Shown: one piece after another, positions 5,086-7,136 of the stretch
Numbering within the stretch: position 1 is the first letter of the stretch
Layout: the number at the start of each line of letters is the position of its first letter
DNA from: UBA668 sp049318165
GTDB lineage: Bacteria > Actinomycetota > Acidimicrobiia > Acidimicrobiales > Ilumatobacteraceae
Length of the DNA: 7,136 nucleotides
Direction: 5' to 3'
Assembly: GCA_049318165.1 (NCBI GenBank)
Contig: JBMOGW010000186.1
Coordinates: 1-7,136, forward strand
Position numbers and translations under genes: made by a program
The notes under the pieces: generated by a model
What the model was told of the DNA's origin: nothing
What the model saw: the letters and a program-made list of their open reading frames with translations, nothing else
Database searches by the model: none

Positions 5086-6333
5086 GTGATTCCCGGCGTG
5101 TCGAGCGAGCATCCCGCGACGGTGGCCCCGCCGTCCCGCGACGACGTGTTCGGCCTGCTCAACGCCGTGATCGACCCCGAACTCGGTGCCGACATCGTCA
5201 CCCTGGGCATGGTGCCCGACGTGGCCGTGCACCCGGACGGCGCCGTCGTCGTCACCGTGAAGCTCACCATCGGCGGCTGTCCGCTGCGCGCCCAGATCAA
5301 GAAGGACGTCGAGTCCCGCGTGGCGTTGCACCCCGGCGTCACCGACGTGCGCATCGAGTGGGGCGAGATGAACAGCGAGGAGCGCAGCGAGGTGATGCTG
5401 AAGGCGCGCTGGAACGCGCAGCAGCAGGCGCCCGACACGCAGATCCCGCAGAGCTGCCGCATCCTCGCCATCGCCAGCGGCAAGGGCGGCGTGGGCAAGA
5501 GCTCGGTCACCGTCAACCTCGCCGCTGCGGTCGCCGCGCAGGGGTTCACGGTGGGAGTGCTCGACGCCGACATCTGGGGCTTCTCGGTGCCCCGCCTGCT
5601 GGGCATCGACGAGCCGCTCGAGGCCCAGCCGGTGGAGGGCAGCGACAAGCCGAAGATCATCCCCAACGAGCTGACGGTCGGCCGTGGCCTCACGACCGGC
5701 ACGCTGAAGGTGGTGAGCACCGGCTTCCTGGTCGGCGAGGACACCGCGCTGATGTGGCGCGGCCTGATGCTCGCCAAGGCCGTCGAGCAGTTCCTGCACG
5801 ACGTGCACTGGGGCGACCTGGACTACTTGTTCATCGACATGCCGCCCGGCACGGGCGACGTGCAGATGGGCCTGGCGCGGATGCTGCCGCGCACCGACAT
5901 GGTGATCGTCACGACCCCGGCGCTCGCCGCGCAGAAGGTGGCCGCCCGCGCCGCCGACATGGCCCGGCGCAGCTTCCTGCGTGTCACCGGCGTCATCGAG
6001 AACATGAGCGCCTTCACCTGCGACCACGGTGAGTCGTACGCACTGTTCGGCGAGGGTGGCGGCCAGTCGCTCGCCGATCAGATCGGCGTGCCGCTGCTCG
6101 GCAAGGTGCCGCTCGAGCCCGCCGTTGCCGCAGGCGGCGATGCCGGCGCACCGGTCGCGCTCGACGGCACCGGTGCCGCGGCCGACGTGTTCCGCGCGAT
6201 CGCCCGACGCATCGTCGATGAGATCGCACCGCCCACCAACATGGCGGGTTGCAGCGCACGGATGCTCGGCCTCGTCGAGCAGGCGCTCGCCGCGAAGGAC
6301 GCCGCCGACGCCGCTCAGTCGAGCGAGTCGTAG
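5086..6333 (+). CDS. mrp: Mrp/NBP35-type Fe-S cluster carrier ATPase with N-terminal MIP18 domain
   Basis: 415 residues, somewhat longer than typical Mrp/ApbC. An N-terminal MIP18/DUF59 domain (about 19-95; VIDPELGADIVTLGMV, GGCPLRAQI with C65) is followed by a P-loop ATPase. The ATPase has a deviant Walker A SGKGGVGKSSVTVN (131-144), DADIWGFSVPRLLG (160-173), FIDMPPGTGDVQ (249-260) and GVIENMSAFTC (302-312). The family binds a [4Fe-4S] cluster at a dimer interface and transfers it to apo-proteins in the cytoplasm. The usual CxxC after ENMS is reduced here to a single Cys (C312-D-H-G), so cluster binding may differ. A tail of about 30 residues holds C389 in an MAGCSARM stretch. GTG 5086 was chosen because a TAnnnT box lies 7 nt upstream; GTG 5098 would shorten the protein by four residues. 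It is divergent from erpA, and its 3' end overlaps the convergent Nudix gene by 19 bp. Confidence 0.93.
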   Translation: MIPGVSSEHPATVAPPSRDDVFGLLNAVIDPELGADIVTLGMVPDVAVHPDGAVVVTVKLTIGGCPLRAQIKKDVESRVALHPGVTDVRIEWGEMNSEERSEVMLKARWNAQQQAPDTQIPQSCRILAIASGKGGVGKSSVTVNLAAAVAAQGFTVGVLDADIWGFSVPRLLGIDEPLEAQPVEGSDKPKIIPNELTVGRGLTTGTLKVVSTGFLVGEDTALMWRGLMLAKAVEQFLHDVHWGDLDYLFIDMPPGTGDVQMGLARMLPRTDMVIVTTPALAAQKVAARAADMARRSFLRVTGVIENMSAFTCDHGESYALFGEGGGQSLADQIGVPLLGKVPLEPAVAAGGDAGAPVALDGTGAAADVFRAIARRIVDEIAPPTNMAGCSARMLGLVEQALAAKDAADAAQSSES

Positions 6334-7064
6334 TCGGCGTCGCCCGGCATCGCGATGCCGGCCATGCGACCGCCGACGAGCCGGATCTTGGGCAGGATGC
6401 ACGGCGGCGTGCCCACCTCGCGCGCGGCTGACATCGCGGCGGCGACACCCGGATGCACCTGCAGGAACTGCAGGTTGGTCACCGTCGGCGGCATCAACTG
6501 CAGTTCACCGCGCTCCCACTGCGCCAGCGCGTCGTCAGGCCGCACCCACATGCTGGCGACGGTCTCGCTGTCGTCGTGGTGCGACGACTGCCCCACAGGA
6601 CTGGCAGCGACGAAGAAGCGGGTGTCGAAGCGTCGCGCGGTCTCACCCTTCGGGGTGATCCAGTGGCTCATCCACACCAGATCGTCGGTGGCGAGCCGCA
6701 GGCCGTGCTCGGCAGCGAGCGCACGCACGTCGACGGTGCCGTCGTGCACGGCGTCACGGTGCGCGAGTGCCGGATGCCCGTCATCGACCGTCGCGCCCTG
6801 CGGGTCGACCGCCAGCAGCACGCCGCACTCCTCGTAGCACTCACGGATCGCCGCGACCACGAACGCCTCGTCGCCCTCGCCGTCGGCGGGGTCCACCCTC
6901 CCGCCGGGGAACACGTACATCCCGCCGGCGAACACCGCGGCGTTCGTGCGCCGCAGCATGAACACCTCCAGCCCGTCCGAGGTGTCGCGCAGCAGCATCA
7001 CGGTGGCGGCCGGCTTGACCGGCACCTCCTCGCGTTCGGGTGTTGCGGGAATCTGGTCGGCCAT
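6315..7064 (-). CDS. Nudix hydrolase, NUDT19-like
   Basis: 249 residues. Nudix enzymes cleave a nucleoside diphosphate linked to another group, using Mg2+ held by the Nudix box. Here the box begins VFPGGRVDPAD (51-61) and continues, after a few extra residues, with AAIRECYEECGVLL (71-84). R74, E75, E78 and E79 match the REUxEExGU core. The distance from GG to the RE core is longer than in the standard 23-residue box, as in the NUDT19-like branch, which also shares the FMLRRTNAAVFAGGMYVFPGG entry strand. Some members of that branch hydrolyse CoA esters; the substrate here is not readable. A later region (about 129-205) with WITPKGETARRFDTRFFVA is typical of the same branch. The ATG is 37 bp from the divergent orn start. 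AGGGGA sits too close to the ATG to be a good ribosome site. The 3' end overlaps mrp by 19 bp in antisense. Confidence 0.9.
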   Translation of the reverse strand: MADQIPATPEREEVPVKPAATVMLLRDTSDGLEVFMLRRTNAAVFAGGMYVFPGGRVDPADGEGDEAFVVAAIRECYEECGVLLAVDPQGATVDDGHPALAHRDAVHDGTVDVRALAAEHGLRLATDDLVWMSHWITPKGETARRFDTRFFVAASPVGQSSHHDDSETVASMWVRPDDALAQWERGELQLMPPTVTNLQFLQVHPGVAAAMSAAREVGTPPCILPKIRLVGGRMAGIAMPGDADYDSLD

Positions 7065-7073
7065 ATCCCCTGG

Positions 7074-7079
7074 ACCGTA
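7074..7079 (-). promoter_or_regulatory. Candidate -10 box (TACGGT) of the Nudix gene
   Basis: TACGGT on the minus strand lies 9 nt before the ATG at 7064. It would give an mRNA with only a few untranslated bases or none. The same hexamer precedes the lipoprotein gene. Spacing is less exact than for the three forward genes, so support is weaker. Confidence 0.3.
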
Positions 7080-7088
7080 TCCGTCGCC

Positions 7089-7094
7089 TAACCT
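7089..7094 (+). promoter_or_regulatory. Putative -10 box (TAACCT) of orn, leaderless arrangement
   Basis: TAACCT fits TAnnnT and lies exactly 7 nt before GTG 7102. The spacer CGGGGAC is not a well-placed Shine-Dalgarno site, so a leaderless transcript is favoured. Confidence 0.45.
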
Positions 7095-7101
7095 CGGGGA
7101 C

Positions 7102-7136
7102 GTGCTGGTGTGGATGGACCTCGAGATGACCGGGCT
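7102..7136 (+). CDS. orn: Oligoribonuclease (Orn), first residues only, cut by window edge
   Basis: Only about 11 residues are visible: MLVWMDLEMTG and the start of a further codon. The string VWxDLEMTGL is the first exonuclease motif (Exo I, D and E metal ligands of the DEDD family) and is highly typical of oligoribonuclease, which degrades 2-5 nt RNA fragments and pGpG. The start at GTG 7102 rests on the TAnnnT box 7 nt upstream; GTG 7108 is the other possibility. It is divergent from the Nudix gene. Confidence 0.8.
   Translation, partial: MLVWMDLEMTG

Noticed and set aside
5098..5100. GTG 5098 as the mrp start
   Set aside because: GTG 5086 has the exact TAnnnT-7nt spacing seen at the other forward genes; the difference is four residues and cannot be fully excluded.

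Overview
The window is very GC-rich DNA that is almost wholly coding. It holds nine protein genes (two cut by the window edges), no RNA genes, no mobile elements and no CRISPR. The content points to an actinobacterium, most likely of the Acidimicrobiia/Ilumatobacter type. The reasons are an ArfA/OmpATb-like envelope protein (membrane anchor, BON-like domains, OmpA domain), a Mrp without the usual CxxC, a Tat lipoprotein with an actinobacterial-style thioredoxin fold, GTG starts, and probable leaderless genes with TAnnnT -10 boxes. The class assignment is inference from protein style, not a database result.

Left half (1-3699, all on the minus strand): a probable four-gene operon read right to left. 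It encodes the OmpA/BON envelope protein (3699-2503), a membrane-anchored coiled-coil protein with a helix-hairpin-helix domain (2463-1738), a 508-residue fusion of a [2Fe-2S] subunit with a strongly shortened xanthine dehydrogenase-type molybdenum subunit (1741-215), and a RidA-family protein that runs off the left edge (218-1). The last three are joined by 4-base stop/start overlaps (GTGA, then ATGA), which suggests translational coupling.

Middle (3700-5085): a divergent 56-bp gap leads to a Tat-exported lipoprotein with a C-terminal thioredoxin-like domain (3756-4676). It meets the A-type Fe-S carrier gene erpA (5010-4678) tail to tail with one base between them. erpA is divergent from mrp across 75 bp.

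Right half (5086-7136): mrp, an Fe-S cluster carrier ATPase with an N-terminal MIP18 domain, overlaps the 3' end of a Nudix hydrolase gene (7064-6315) by 19 bp. A 37-bp divergent gap separates the Nudix gene from the first codons of orn (oligoribonuclease), which is cut by the right edge.

Two themes stand out. First, Fe-S biology: erpA and mrp form a divergent cluster-assembly pair, and the molybdenum-hydroxylase fusion keeps all cysteines for two [2Fe-2S] clusters. Second, all three forward-strand genes have a TAnnnT box exactly 7 nt before the start codon, the signature of leaderless transcripts. The most unusual gene is the compact molybdo-enzyme fusion: it is open and in frame but lacks large parts of the molybdenum subunit and has Ser where the catalytic Glu should be.
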